Below are positions 44,144-50,769 of a stretch of DNA of 50,769 nt, piece by piece. Under the pieces are notes generated by a model, which saw nothing but the letters and a program-made list of their open reading frames with translations, did no database searches and was not told where the DNA came from. The position numbers and the translations under genes were made by a program. How positions within the stretch are numbered: the first letter of the stretch is position 1; every line of letters starts with the position of its first letter. This DNA is from an uncultured Lachnospiraceae bacterium (GTDB lineage: Bacteria; Bacillota; Clostridia; Lachnospirales; Lachnospiraceae): the NCBI GenBank assembly GCA_910585825.1, contig CAJUEY010000023.1, positions 1-50,769 of the forward strand. Reading direction: 5' to 3'.

Positions 44144-44200
44144 ATCCATCGCTCCTCTTCTCTCTCTGTCTCATTCAATTCAATATTAAAGCACAGAAAA

Positions 44201-44225
44201 TTACTGTTCACTTCGTGACCAGTAA
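44201..44225 (-). promoter_or_regulatory. Leader hairpin of the giant surface protein gene
   Basis: TTACTG-G-TCAC, loop GAA, GTGA-A-CAGTAA in the minus-strand RNA: ten pairs, one mismatch, and flanking copies of ACAGAAAA. It lies 50-80 nt before the start codon. It could stabilise or regulate the long mRNA. Confidence 0.4.
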
Positions 44226-44287
44226 CTACAGAAAACTTCAGACTGCCCTCTGCGTCTAATAATTATATATAGTCCTATCTATTATAT

Positions 44288-44321
44288 CGTATCATCCATT
44301 GTAAAATATTAGTCTGATACG
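44288..44321. promoter_or_regulatory. Inverted repeat upstream of the giant gene
   Basis: CGTATCA (44288-44294) and TGATACG (44315-44321) form a 7-bp inverted repeat with a 20-nt spacer. A TATAAT-like element for the minus strand lies just left. It may be an operator or a weak terminator of the MATE transcript; T residues follow only on the plus strand. Confidence 0.3.
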
Positions 44322-44384
44322 TCATTCTTTTTTACCTTATTTTACCACAAGAGCAAAAAAAGACAACTCATAAATTAGGGATTT

Positions 44385-45731
44385 CTACATTTTTTGCATC
44401 TTTCCCATAAATTTGTGCATCGCCGGAAGGCAGACCAGAAATGTGGCGACATCTGCTGCCGGCTGAGCTGCCTCCATGGCAAAAACACCAAATATACGAG
44501 GAAAAACAAGAATCAGGGGCAGAAAAAAGAATCCCTGGCGACAGGATGCAAACAGCGTTGCTTTTACGGATTTCCCCACTGCCTGAAATGTCATATTGCA
44601 GGCAATCCCCAGAGGCAGAAGAGGCATGACGATGCACTGCATTCGAAGCGCCCAATTTCCGATTTCCGCCACCTCTGCATCCTCCGGCACAAACTGCGCT
44701 ACCAGCTCCGGCGCAAAAAAGAAGAGCCCCGCGCCAATCACCGTCATTCCAACAGTTCCCGCAATCATCATAAAGCGGTAAGCCTGACGCACCCTGCCGT
44801 ATTCTTTTGCTCCGTAATTGTATCCCACGACCGGCTGATATCCCTGCCCAAATCCAATCAGTACGCAATATATCATCATAAATATCTTCCCCACTATGGA
44901 CATTGCAGCTACTGCCGCATCTCCGTAACAGGACGCAACATGATTTAACGCAACAGATGCAACGGCAGAAAGTCCCTGTCGAAAAAACGACGGGATTCCA
45001 TTTCCAATAAACTCTTTATATAAAGAAATATCTTTGGATATATTTTTGACAGAAAAATGTAGAATTGTTTTCTTCCAAAAGAAAAATGAAAATAATATGA
45101 CACAGCTGATGCACTGACTGACTGCCGTAGCAACGGCTGCCCCCTGTATCCCCCAGTCAAATACAAAAATAAACAACGGGTCCAGTCCTATATTTAAAAT
45201 ACTGCCGCATCCGATTCCAATCATAGAGAGTTTTGTTTTTCCCTCTGCCCTCAATAAATTGTTCAACACAAAAGAAACGGTCATTACCGGAGCAACGTAA
45301 AGAATATATCTGGCATATTCCACTGCATAGGGTAAAATTGTTTTTGTCGCTCCCAGCAAGGACATCAGTTTTTCCAGAAAAAGCAGTCCGGCAGCGCTTA
45401 ATGCAATTCCGGACGCCAGCGAGACTCCCAGAGCGCAGGATGCTGTCTGCTGCGCTTTCTGATTGTCTTTTTCTCCCAAAAGCCTGGAAATCGTACTTCC
45501 GGCTCCCATCCCGACCGTAAAGCCGACTGCCTGAATCATTGCCATAAGAGAAAATACAATTCCCACGGCTCCTGACGTCTGGGTTCCCAGTTTGGAAACA
45601 AAGTACGTATCTGCTACATTGTATATAGAAGAAACCAGCATCGTAAGCATCGTGGGAACCGACAAAGAGAGTACTAATCTGGGAATTGATGTTTTTATCA
45701 TTTTCTGATATTGCGCATCATTTTTCTGCAT
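44385..45731 (-). CDS. MATE family efflux transporter
   Basis: A 448-residue protein with about 12 membrane helices in two similar halves. The N-terminus IPRLVLSLSVPTMLTMLVSS and IYNVADTYFVSKLGTQTSGA is the MATE signature. GFTVGMGAGSTISRLLGEKD and, in the second half, GIPSFFRQGLSAVASVALNH and GFGQGYQPVVGYNYGAKEYG are conserved. It exports drugs or metabolites against Na+ or H+; the substrate is unknown. It is encoded 160 nt after the YidC paralog in the same direction and may share its regulation. Confidence 0.93.
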   Translation of the reverse strand: MQKNDAQYQKMIKTSIPRLVLSLSVPTMLTMLVSSIYNVADTYFVSKLGTQTSGAVGIVFSLMAMIQAVGFTVGMGAGSTISRLLGEKDNQKAQQTASCALGVSLASGIALSAAGLLFLEKLMSLLGATKTILPYAVEYARYILYVAPVMTVSFVLNNLLRAEGKTKLSMIGIGCGSILNIGLDPLFIFVFDWGIQGAAVATAVSQCISCVILFSFFFWKKTILHFSVKNISKDISLYKEFIGNGIPSFFRQGLSAVASVALNHVASCYGDAAVAAMSIVGKIFMMIYCVLIGFGQGYQPVVGYNYGAKEYGRVRQAYRFMMIAGTVGMTVIGAGLFFFAPELVAQFVPEDAEVAEIGNWALRMQCIVMPLLPLGIACNMTFQAVGKSVKATLFASCRQGFFFLPLILVFPRIFGVFAMEAAQPAADVATFLVCLPAMHKFMGKMQKM

Positions 45732-45791
45732 AGAACGTCACCATCATTTTTGAAATCATTCCGGCCGAATCTGCTTTTATTCTTCTTCCGC

Positions 45792-45851
45792 CAGACAGAT
45801 GTCTGTACCACCTGCTTTTTTACTATTTCCTTTCTATACAGTTTCTATACA
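45792..45851 (-). promoter_or_regulatory. Palindrome and direct repeats upstream of the MATE gene
   Basis: CAGACAGATGTCTG (45792-45805) is a perfect palindrome with 6-bp arms. TTTCTATACA is present twice (45831-45840 and 45842-45851), an 11-bp period, about one helix turn. They fill the 160-nt gap before the MATE gene and look like a regulator site. Confidence 0.35.
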
Positions 45852-45891
45852 TAAAATGATTTCAGCATCATGCCGCAAAATTGAAACCGAT

Positions 45892-46524
45892 TTAACTGAC
45901 GGCTAAACGGCTGTATACCACTTGTTCCACCGAAACAAACAGCCCGGATATCATATAATACAGTTCAATTCCCGCCGGCAGCATACAGGCAAACCAACTA
46001 TTCATCAACAGCATGATGAAAATCATAGGTATACTCATTTTTTGCAGATTTAAGCTTTTAAAAAACCCGACATAAGGCATCAACTGCGGCAGCATCTGAA
46101 TAATAACAGTAATGATCGGCAGTATAAAGGTGCTGTCTCTCATCAGTAATGACGGAACCCAGGGCAGCAATACAGTGCCGACATCAACCACAACCGCCCT
46201 GCGGATTCCGTGATACAGCGCCAGCATAATCGGAAACTGCAGAAGAGACAGCAGACATCCCATGCTTCCTGTTCCTTCTGCCCGATATAGTTTTTCCAGC
46301 TCTGCATTTATTTTTTCCTTATTATTTCGATGTTTTTTCTTGATTTTTTCCGCCTCTGAACTCAGTTTCTGCTGTTTCTTCAAAAGCTGATGCTGTTTTT
46401 GGTTCAATGGCGCCATGCACAGACGAATCATAACCGTAATCCATACAATCGCAACTCCATAATCCCCGCAGATTCCATATAGCAATTCCATCAACCGCCG
46501 GATGCCTTCGTATAAGAGATTCAT
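45892..46524 (-). CDS. Short YidC/Oxa1-family membrane insertase paralog
   Basis: A 210-residue membrane protein with the Oxa1/YidC core. The first membrane helix carries the conserved Arg (YGVAIVWITVMIRLCMAPL). A cytoplasmic Lys-rich coiled segment follows (LKKQQKLSSEAEKIKKKHR), then GCLLSLLQFPIMLALYHGI and further helices ending LPAGIELYYMISGLFVSVEQ. It lacks the lipoprotein signal of the SpoIIIJ/YqjG insertases and is shorter than the usual housekeeping YidC, so it is an accessory paralog. Its ATG overlaps the stop of the MerR gene as ATGA, which makes the two translationally coupled. Confidence 0.88.
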   Translation of the reverse strand: MNLLYEGIRRLMELLYGICGDYGVAIVWITVMIRLCMAPLNQKQHQLLKKQQKLSSEAEKIKKKHRNNKEKINAELEKLYRAEGTGSMGCLLSLLQFPIMLALYHGIRRAVVVDVGTVLLPWVPSLLMRDSTFILPIITVIIQMLPQLMPYVGFFKSLNLQKMSIPMIFIMLLMNSWFACMLPAGIELYYMISGLFVSVEQVVYSRLAVS

Positions 46525-47213
46525 TTTTCCTCATCCCCCTTATCCGAATTTTGCTTTCTCACCCTGCGAAACGCCAAAAATCCCGCAGCGTAAATCAGAA
46601 TCATGACTCCGTACACAATGATCAAAGTAAGATGCAGTTCTTCCCCTTTTACGCCATATGCATAAATATTTATCAAAGGTATCACAATTATCATCATCCC
46701 CAATGCTGCCGACAGCATTTTAGCAATCCATGGTTTCCGAAACAGCCATTCAATGCACGGCTCGTAACGGAATATCTCTATTTTGGTATACTCTGCGAGA
46801 TCGTCCAGCAGCTCCTCGATCTGGGCAAACTGCTTTCCTTTTTTCTCCTCCTGATGAACATACTGAAGATATGCATCCAGCTTTTCCGGAAGGATATTTT
46901 CTTCTTTCAGTATCATGTCGCACAACTCAAAAGCTCCCTGCAGATTTTCAATCTGAGATTTCAGTTCTGCTTTCTGCCTCTCTAAAACAACGCCAAGCTC
47001 TGCCTGTTCACAAAACAACAGATATATGGTTTCAATGGATATTCCCATTTTACGGTATAGCAGGATCTGTTTTAACCGCGTTACATCCTCATCGGTATAA
47101 TTTCGGTATTTGCTGTCTTCCTCCCTTACCGGTTTTAACAATCCTTTTCTCTCATAGAAACGGATATTGCTGATGTTCAGTCCTGTCAGATTTGCTGCTT
47201 CACTAATACGCAT
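46521..47213 (-). CDS. MerR-family regulator with two C-terminal transmembrane segments
   Basis: A 230-residue protein. Residues 1-70 are a MerR winged helix-turn-helix (ISEAANLTGLNISNIRFYER, KYRNYTDEDVTRLKQILLYR), followed by the dimerisation coiled coil (ERQKAELKSQIENLQGAFEL). Instead of a cytosolic ligand domain there are two predicted membrane helices near residues 166-188 (LSAALGMMIIVIPLINIYAY) and 193-215 (LTLIIVYGVMILIYAAGFLA), and a basic tail. So it is probably anchored to the membrane. Its own promoter has the 19-bp spacer and dyad of MerR control. The next gene is a membrane insertase, suggesting a response to membrane or insertion stress. Confidence 0.88.
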   Translation of the reverse strand: MRISEAANLTGLNISNIRFYERKGLLKPVREEDSKYRNYTDEDVTRLKQILLYRKMGISIETIYLLFCEQAELGVVLERQKAELKSQIENLQGAFELCDMILKEENILPEKLDAYLQYVHQEEKKGKQFAQIEELLDDLAEYTKIEIFRYEPCIEWLFRKPWIAKMLSAALGMMIIVIPLINIYAYGVKGEELHLTLIIVYGVMILIYAAGFLAFRRVRKQNSDKGDEEK

Positions 47214-47244
47214 TTCTGCCGCCCCCTTTTTCTAAATTACCAGA

Positions 47245-47275
47245 ACTATATACCCTGTAGCTGGTGCAGAGTCAA
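47245..47275 (-). promoter_or_regulatory. MerR-type promoter and operator (19-bp spacer)
   Basis: Minus strand: TTGACT (47270-47275) and TATAGT (47245-47250) are exactly 19 bp apart, the over-long spacing that MerR regulators correct by bending DNA. The spacer and -35 edge carry an imperfect dyad ACTCTGCA...TACAGGGT (6 of 8 positions). It lies just upstream of the merR-type gene, so autoregulation is likely. Confidence 0.8.
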
Positions 47276-47361
47276 GGGGTTTTTGTTATTTTTATCTATT
47301 TTGATATTTTTTATCTATTGCAACAAACGGCACAACTGTCTTTTTCCGTTTCTGTTGTTTA

Positions 47362-47553
47362 CTAATTCTGTGTAAAATAAGCCTCATCTACATTCTGTCC
47401 TGAAACAGCTCTCGATTCACTCACAATATTCTCATCCTTTCCCTGCACCGTATCTGCCTCCTCTATCTGATCTACGGTATTCTGACTGCAGGCAGTTGCT
47501 GCTGCATCACTTACAAGCATAACCAAACACATCATCCATCTTCTGATGTTCAT
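47362..47553 (-). CDS. Small secreted or lipoprotein-like ORF, possibly truncated
   Basis: A 63-residue ORF with AGGAGG 7 nt before its ATG. A signal-peptide-like start (NIRRWMMCLVMLVSDAAATA) runs into CSQN, an imperfect lipobox, followed by an acidic Gln/Glu/Asp stretch. It stops at AYFTQN. Secreted flavodoxin-like lipoproteins of Lachnospiraceae often have such a head followed by an AYFS/AYFT strand, so this may be the 5' remnant of one; that is a guess. Confidence 0.5.
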   Translation of the reverse strand: MNIRRWMMCLVMLVSDAAATACSQNTVDQIEEADTVQGKDENIVSESRAVSGQNVDEAYFTQN

Positions 47554-47743
47554 CTTTCTGCCTCCTGGTACATATAAATTTTCAGAAACCATGCCATATT
47601 TCTATATTTTTTATTACTGCAGACATTCCTTTTTGATTTCTAACTAAAATATACCCCAGAACCCTCATTTACAGAAGTTTCTGTTTGTATATCAGTTTGT
47701 ACCCAGAGGTAACAACCGCCGGTTCCACAACTTTTCACTCAAA

Positions 47744-48142
47744 TCAATTCTTTTCAAATACACTTTTCAGCCACTCTGCATAACCCGGAATCCAGTCCTC
47801 GGTGTAACCGTATCCATGGGGTCTTCCCTCCGGCACATCGGAACCCGCCAAAACTCCCGCTTTTTTCAACGCTGCCATACACTCTTCAAATTCACTTACA
47901 AAAGGATCACGAGTACCATAACAGAAATAAGTTGGAGGCAAATCCGATTCCGCAAATTTCTGTACATCTTTAGAGGCCACGCTGAGCCTGCTGCAAAAAG
48001 AATATTCAGGAATGCCCCTCCCTCCTTCTGCGGATAGAGGTATCTCCTTTGGCGGGGAGAGGGTATTTTCCTCAATCTCTTCCGGAAATGTCACTTCATA
48101 CAGCCTCTTTGGAATTAATTCGATAAACAGCACATTATTCAA
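47744..48142 (-). pseudogene. Chimeric ORF: HTH-protein fragment joined to alpha/beta hydrolase C-terminus
   Basis: A 132-residue ORF made of two unrelated parts. Residues 1 to about 52 (NNVLFIELIPKRLYEVTFPE, PEYSFCSR) look like the wing and linker of the helix-turn-helix replication-type proteins of Clostridia conjugative elements. They continue, in frame after a frameshift, the fragment upstream. Residues from about 55 on are the end of an alpha/beta hydrolase: LPPTYFCYGTRDPFVSEFEE has the catalytic Asp and GRPHGYGYTEDWIPGYAEWL the catalytic His. The hydrolase's oxyanion and nucleophile part is missing, so no enzyme can form. It most likely arose by deletion at the edge of an element. Confidence 0.65.
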
Positions 48143-48303
48143 AATCTGCCCTCTTACTTGGATTGTCTTGAAAATACGTTTGTAGTACCCATGTTTTCAA
48201 GAGCCTTTACTGCCTCTGTCGCCTGTTTCTTTGATAATCCAAAAGTTTCCGCCATTTGGTCATAGCTGCGCTGTAAGTAATCATCACGGAATTTCTTTTT
48301 CAT
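47984..48303 (-). pseudogene. Frameshifted HTH protein fragment of a conjugative element
   Basis: From an ATG at 48303 the frame reads KKKFRDDYLQRSYDQMAETF, GLSKKQATEAVKALENMG and stops at 48154. A shift of one base near 48186 restores YYKRIFKTIQVRGQ and then ILNNVLFIELIPKRL, which flows into the chimeric ORF. The joined sequence is a winged-helix domain like those in replication/regulatory genes of Firmicutes integrative elements. The 5' end abuts the truncated integrase without a spacer, so the element suffered a deletion here. Confidence 0.6.
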
Positions 48304-48928
48304 ACCCATGCAGCGAGCGCCAGGGTTTCACCAATCCTGCAGCCACTGTAAAACAGCAAATCAAACAAAACGTAATACTTACTCTCCAAGTCAAAAGTTC
48401 CAATAAAACAATTAAATTCATCTAACGTCCAGAATTGTAACTGCTTTTTATCTGCATCTGCTCTGCCCATGCGTTTTACTTTCGTGCAGGAATTATATTT
48501 TAAGTTGTAAATCTTTGTTGCGCAGGTAAATAATGCCGTCATCTGATTTTGAAACATACGCTGATAAGTTTCCTTAAATCCTTTGGATTGTATCTCGTTC
48601 TGCCACTGAATAATATCTGTTGGTGTAATGCCATCCATAGCCTTATTACCTAACAACGGAATAATATGATGTTCAATCATGTAACGCTTATTCCGAATCG
48701 TGCGCTGTTTCAACTCGCCGTCTTTATCCCTGAAATATACCTCTACGAAATGTGCAAGCTTCATGTTCATATCTGTTTTTGATGCCAACAGCGTATTGCG
48801 CCCCATTCCAAGGCTTCCTTTTTACCCACAAATCCTCGTTTCTTCTTATGTTTTTTCTTGCCTTGCCAGTCCTCCACCCATATCTGTGAAGTTCATGTGC
48901 CTTTTTCCGTATCTTTGGATACTGCCAT
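48300..48928 (-). pseudogene. Tyrosine recombinase (integrase) pseudogene
   Basis: Starting at the ATG at 48928 (MAVSKDTEKGT) the frame meets TGA at 48893-48895, where a Trp codon is expected. It then continues TSQIWVEDWQGKKKHKKKRG with the basic arm-binding domain of ICE integrases. A one-base shift near 48800 leads into the intact ORF beginning near GRNTLLASKTDMN. The core-binding domain (DMNMKLAHFVEVYF, TIRNKRYMIEHHIIPLLGNK) and the start of the catalytic domain (LLFYSGCRIGETLAL, first catalytic Arg) follow. The gene is cut there, losing the H-x-x-R and Tyr parts. So three independent lesions are present and it is inactive. Confidence 0.85.
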
Positions 48929-48947
48929 TCTATAATCACTCCCTCCT

Positions 48948-49142
48948 TTATCCGATATTTCTTTTTCCGGAATAAAATCTTTTACTCCAATATGTACGAG
49001 GTACTTTTGCCTGTACTGTCATATATCCGGCAGCCGCCAATTCTTCGTTAAGCTGACGGATAATGCGATACCCTTTCTGTTTTGACACGCCCAACTCCTG
49101 AGCGCCATCATCAACAGTCATCATATAGTTTGTCTTTTCCAT
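48948..49142 (-). CDS. Excisionase-like small helix-turn-helix protein
   Basis: A protein of about 64 residues: MEKTNYMMTVDDGAQELGVS then KQKGYRIIRQLNEELAAAGY. This is the short HTH protein normally found immediately upstream of the integrase in Lachnospiraceae integrative elements and thought to act as recombination directionality factor or regulator. Its stop is 20 nt before the integrase start. The ATG at 49142 is preferred by family length; the ribosome binding site is weak. It seems intact although its integrase is not. Confidence 0.65.
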   Translation of the reverse strand: MEKTNYMMTVDDGAQELGVSKQKGYRIIRQLNEELAAAGYMTVQAKVPRTYWSKRFYSGKRNIG

Positions 49143-49266
49143 GCCAATTCTCATTTTGCATTATATTTTCTTAAATTACGTATTTCGCATCATGATTAAT
49201 CTAATATTGTTACTTGTTGTTTGTTCTGCCAATACTAATTTAAAATTATTTTTTGATATTTACGAA

Positions 49267-49295
49267 TTACATAATATGTCGTGCAATGGTATAAT
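49267..49295 (+). promoter_or_regulatory. Promoter of the 49334-49759 gene
   Basis: TTACAT (49267-49272), 17-bp spacer, extended -10 TGGTATAAT (TATAAT 49290-49295). The leader is about 30 nt and holds GGAGG. Confidence 0.7.
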
Positions 49296-49333
49296 ACTGT
49301 TTATAGGACAGATTAGGGATTGGAGGCATTATC

Positions 49334-49759
49334 ATGGAGGAATTGTTGGTTTATGCTATTTTGCTTTATGAGGAATTAGTAACAGAAACCGAGTACAATA
49401 AACGGCTTGATAAATTATTTCTCAATAACCCCGAAAACGATGATTTTCTTTATTTGGAATGGGAAACAGACATTAAAAAAGCTATTATTTATGTGAGGAC
49501 ACATATTGATTACAAAAATCTTGACCTCGAACGGTTCGGCAGAGTTTTAATGAGCAAATTAGAGACGATTTATGCAAACTGCTCGGATATTGAATATTTT
49601 GCAAATCGAATGTATAGCTTATGGAAAAATCTTCCCGGAAATATTCAGGACATAGAACCATTTTGGACTCTATGCTATGCCGATGACCCTATATCATGGG
49701 GAGATGAAAAACAGACCAGAAACATTTATGAACATATGCTAAGTTACTATAAGGATTAA
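49334..49759 (+). CDS. Hypothetical protein, possibly immunity-like
   Basis: A 141-residue acidic, Tyr-rich, probably helical soluble protein beginning MEELLVYAILLYEELVTETE. No signal peptide or named motif. Clear GGAGG and promoter. Size, acidity, AT-rich codons and location among element debris resemble orphan immunity genes of polymorphic toxins, but no toxin is next to it and the assignment is only a guess. Confidence 0.7.
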   Translation: MEELLVYAILLYEELVTETEYNKRLDKLFLNNPENDDFLYLEWETDIKKAIIYVRTHIDYKNLDLERFGRVLMSKLETIYANCSDIEYFANRMYSLWKNLPGNIQDIEPFWTLCYADDPISWGDEKQTRNIYEHMLSYYKD

Positions 49760-49798
49760 GTTAATATAACAACTCCTGTTTTTTGGGGTATTTATGAA

Positions 49799-50263
49799 AT
49801 GAATTATGATACATTTAAACTAATACATAGCGAATTGATTATGTCTGTTCAATAAATAGAGCAGGATTTAAAATTGATATATTCTATTCTCAAAAACGGA
49901 AAATTTTATGATAATTATTCCAATGTTGAAAATGCTCCTTTAGGGAAACTGCCCATAAGTCTTCATGAATTGGAGCAGGAATTAGGTTACTCAAAAATGA
50001 AAGAGCAAGACTATGGTTTATTAAACCAGATTCGAGAAATACGTAATTGCTGGTGTCATCAGTGTTACATTGATTTTCATTACATTGAAGACCCACAGGA
50101 ACATGACAAGGCTTTTCAAATGGTGGCTGACAGACTGCATGAAGATGAATTGCGTGTTTATGATTTACAGCAAAAGACAGAAAAGCTGCGTAAAAGTGTT
50201 GAAAGGAAACATAGACATAAAAGTGCATTCAAAAACCTCCAGTTTATTGTAAAACACACATGA
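49799..50263 (+). pseudogene. Hypothetical gene interrupted by an in-frame TAA
   Basis: From the ATG at 49799 the frame reads MNYDTFKLIHSELIMSVQ, stops at TAA (49853-49855) and continues IEQDLKLIYSILKNGKFYDN through 50263. The joined 154-codon frame makes better sense than a start at the TTG at 49874. The middle contains IREIRNCWCHQCYIDFHYIE, a HEPN-like RxxxxH-style arrangement (RNCWCH), and a basic end. Whether translation restarts is unknown (AGGA stands before the TTG). A HEPN nuclease or toxin fragment is possible, low confidence. Confidence 0.55.
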
Positions 50264-50354
50264 GTGAAACCGGATAAGGAGAAAACTAAAAATTGTGTTT
50301 AAGAGAACAGACACCATAATGTGGAGTGAATATCTTATTTGGAGGAAATAGAAA

Positions 50355-50495
50355 ATGGCAAAATCATTATTTGAGGAACTGGGCGGCATATACGAAAGGC
50401 AAGGCGACAGAGGGGAAAAGCTCTGTCGCTTTTCTTTCGAGAATCATCTGAATTTAATAGTGATTTTTTTTCAGAATATATTGACATGGCAGTAA
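50355..50495 (+). pseudogene. TnpV N-terminal stub fused to foreign sequence
   Basis: GGAGG precedes ATG. The first 18 codons (MAKSLFEELGGIYERQGD) are the conserved start of TnpV, a small transposon-encoded protein of gut Firmicutes elements. Directly after, the frame changes to unrelated sequence and stops at 50493-50495. In another frame, the sequence beyond encodes SSEFNSDFFSEYIDMAVMSY and so on to 50576, which looks like the body of a different element gene lacking its start. So this is a deletion junction. Confidence 0.6.
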
Positions 50496-50552
50496 TGAGT
50501 TACTATGCTATTCGGCAGGAACTTGTTATCACTAAATACGAAGGAAAAACAG

Positions 50553-50769
50553 ATGAAAATGGACGAACTCTTTGAAGAATACGACTGTGATACCGAACAC
50601 AGAGTAAAAGCGATTTTTTCATGTATCTTTATACTACAAAATCGTATGCAGACAGCGGGTGAAAATGTCCGTTTGCTATTAGAGGGAAATAATTCTGTCC
50701 GTATTGAGCTAACCGATAAAGCAGGTCAATATGCCGAAGAAATAGGAGAACGCCATTCACAGTTTTTGA
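50553..50769 (+). CDS. Hypothetical protein, cut by the window end
   Basis: An open frame from ATG 50553 (AAGGA upstream) reads MKMDELFEEYDCDTEHRVKA, then LLLEGNNSVRIELTDKAGQY and runs off the window. Acidic, AT-rich, no recognised motif. It overlaps the last codons of the preceding broken frame by 24 nt. Confidence 0.5.
   Translation, partial: MKMDELFEEYDCDTEHRVKAIFSCIFILQNRMQTAGENVRLLLEGNNSVRIELTDKAGQYAEEIGERHSQFL

Larger units (their letters stand above)
47984..50769. mobile_element. Decayed integrative/conjugative element remnants
   Basis: Within this stretch lie an excisionase-like gene, an integrase pseudogene, an HTH fragment, a TnpV stub and two AT-rich accessory ORFs, one with a nonsense codon. 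Several unrelated fragments are joined directly. Ends and attachment sites could not be located, and the element may extend beyond the window. Confidence 0.6.

Noticed and set aside
45805..45812. GGTGGTAC on the minus strand as a T-box motif before the MATE gene
   Set aside because: No specifier stem, no antiterminator or terminator pair, and the gene is not amino-acid related.
48893..48895. TGA in the integrase as a selenocysteine or recoded codon
   Set aside because: A Trp codon is expected by family pattern, no SECIS-like element is seen, and the gene has two further lesions.

Overview
The window looks like a chromosomal segment of a spore-forming, Gram-positive, anaerobic Clostridia, most likely a Lachnospiraceae (Blautia/Ruminococcus/Dorea-like) gut bacterium. 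The signs are the spoIID-spoIIQ pair, a Csp-like subtilisin, AGGAGG-type ribosome binding sites, class B sortase signalling, ECF and QueT transporters, moderate GC, and an eroded conjugative-element remnant. No rRNA, tRNA or CRISPR array was seen.

Layout. 1-1.9 kb: an AT-rich unknown gene and a short minus-strand ORF, possibly acquired. 2.0-2.5 kb: a preQ1-type riboswitch and the queuosine-precursor transporter queT. 2.6-7.7 kb (minus): DEAD-box RNA helicase, GIY-YIG protein, spoIIQ, spoIID and rsmA/ksgA. 7.9-10.1 kb (plus): an overlapping pair, a radical SAM putative DNA-repair protein and a DUF4130-type protein, behind a strong promoter with a LexA-like box. 10.3-13.2 kb: the trkA-trkH potassium uptake operon. 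13.2-15.0 kb: a subtilisin-like protease.

15.0-28.3 kb (minus): the most striking block, a chemosensory and phosphorelay cluster with no flagellar genes in view. In transcription order it holds an RR-HD-GYP protein with intact catalytic motifs, a terminator, a soluble PAS histidine kinase, a second RR-HD-GYP with substituted metal ligands, cheR, cheB, a CheY-like regulator, cheA, cheW, a chemoreceptor with a very small external domain, a stand-alone HPt protein, and a membrane hybrid kinase with two receiver domains. The content suggests a non-flagellar output.

28.6-33.4 kb: housekeeping genes (ECF S component, galM, secA, a TSCPD-domain protein). 33.4-44.1 kb (minus): a surface operon of a roughly 2580-residue secreted protein with about 25 repeated modules, a class B sortase with a long cytoplasmic N-terminus, and a leucine-rich-repeat protein ending in a TPKTG sorting signal. 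44.4-47.3 kb (minus): a MATE transporter, a short YidC/Oxa1 paralog and a MerR regulator with two C-terminal membrane segments. The last two overlap as ATGA behind a promoter with the 19-bp spacer typical of MerR control. 47.4-50.8 kb: a decayed mobile-element graveyard with an integrase pseudogene (nonsense codon, frameshift, truncated 3' end), an excisionase-like gene, a frameshifted HTH gene fused to part of an alpha/beta hydrolase, a TnpV stub and other remnants.

All assignments come from reading motifs and context by eye; no database search was run.
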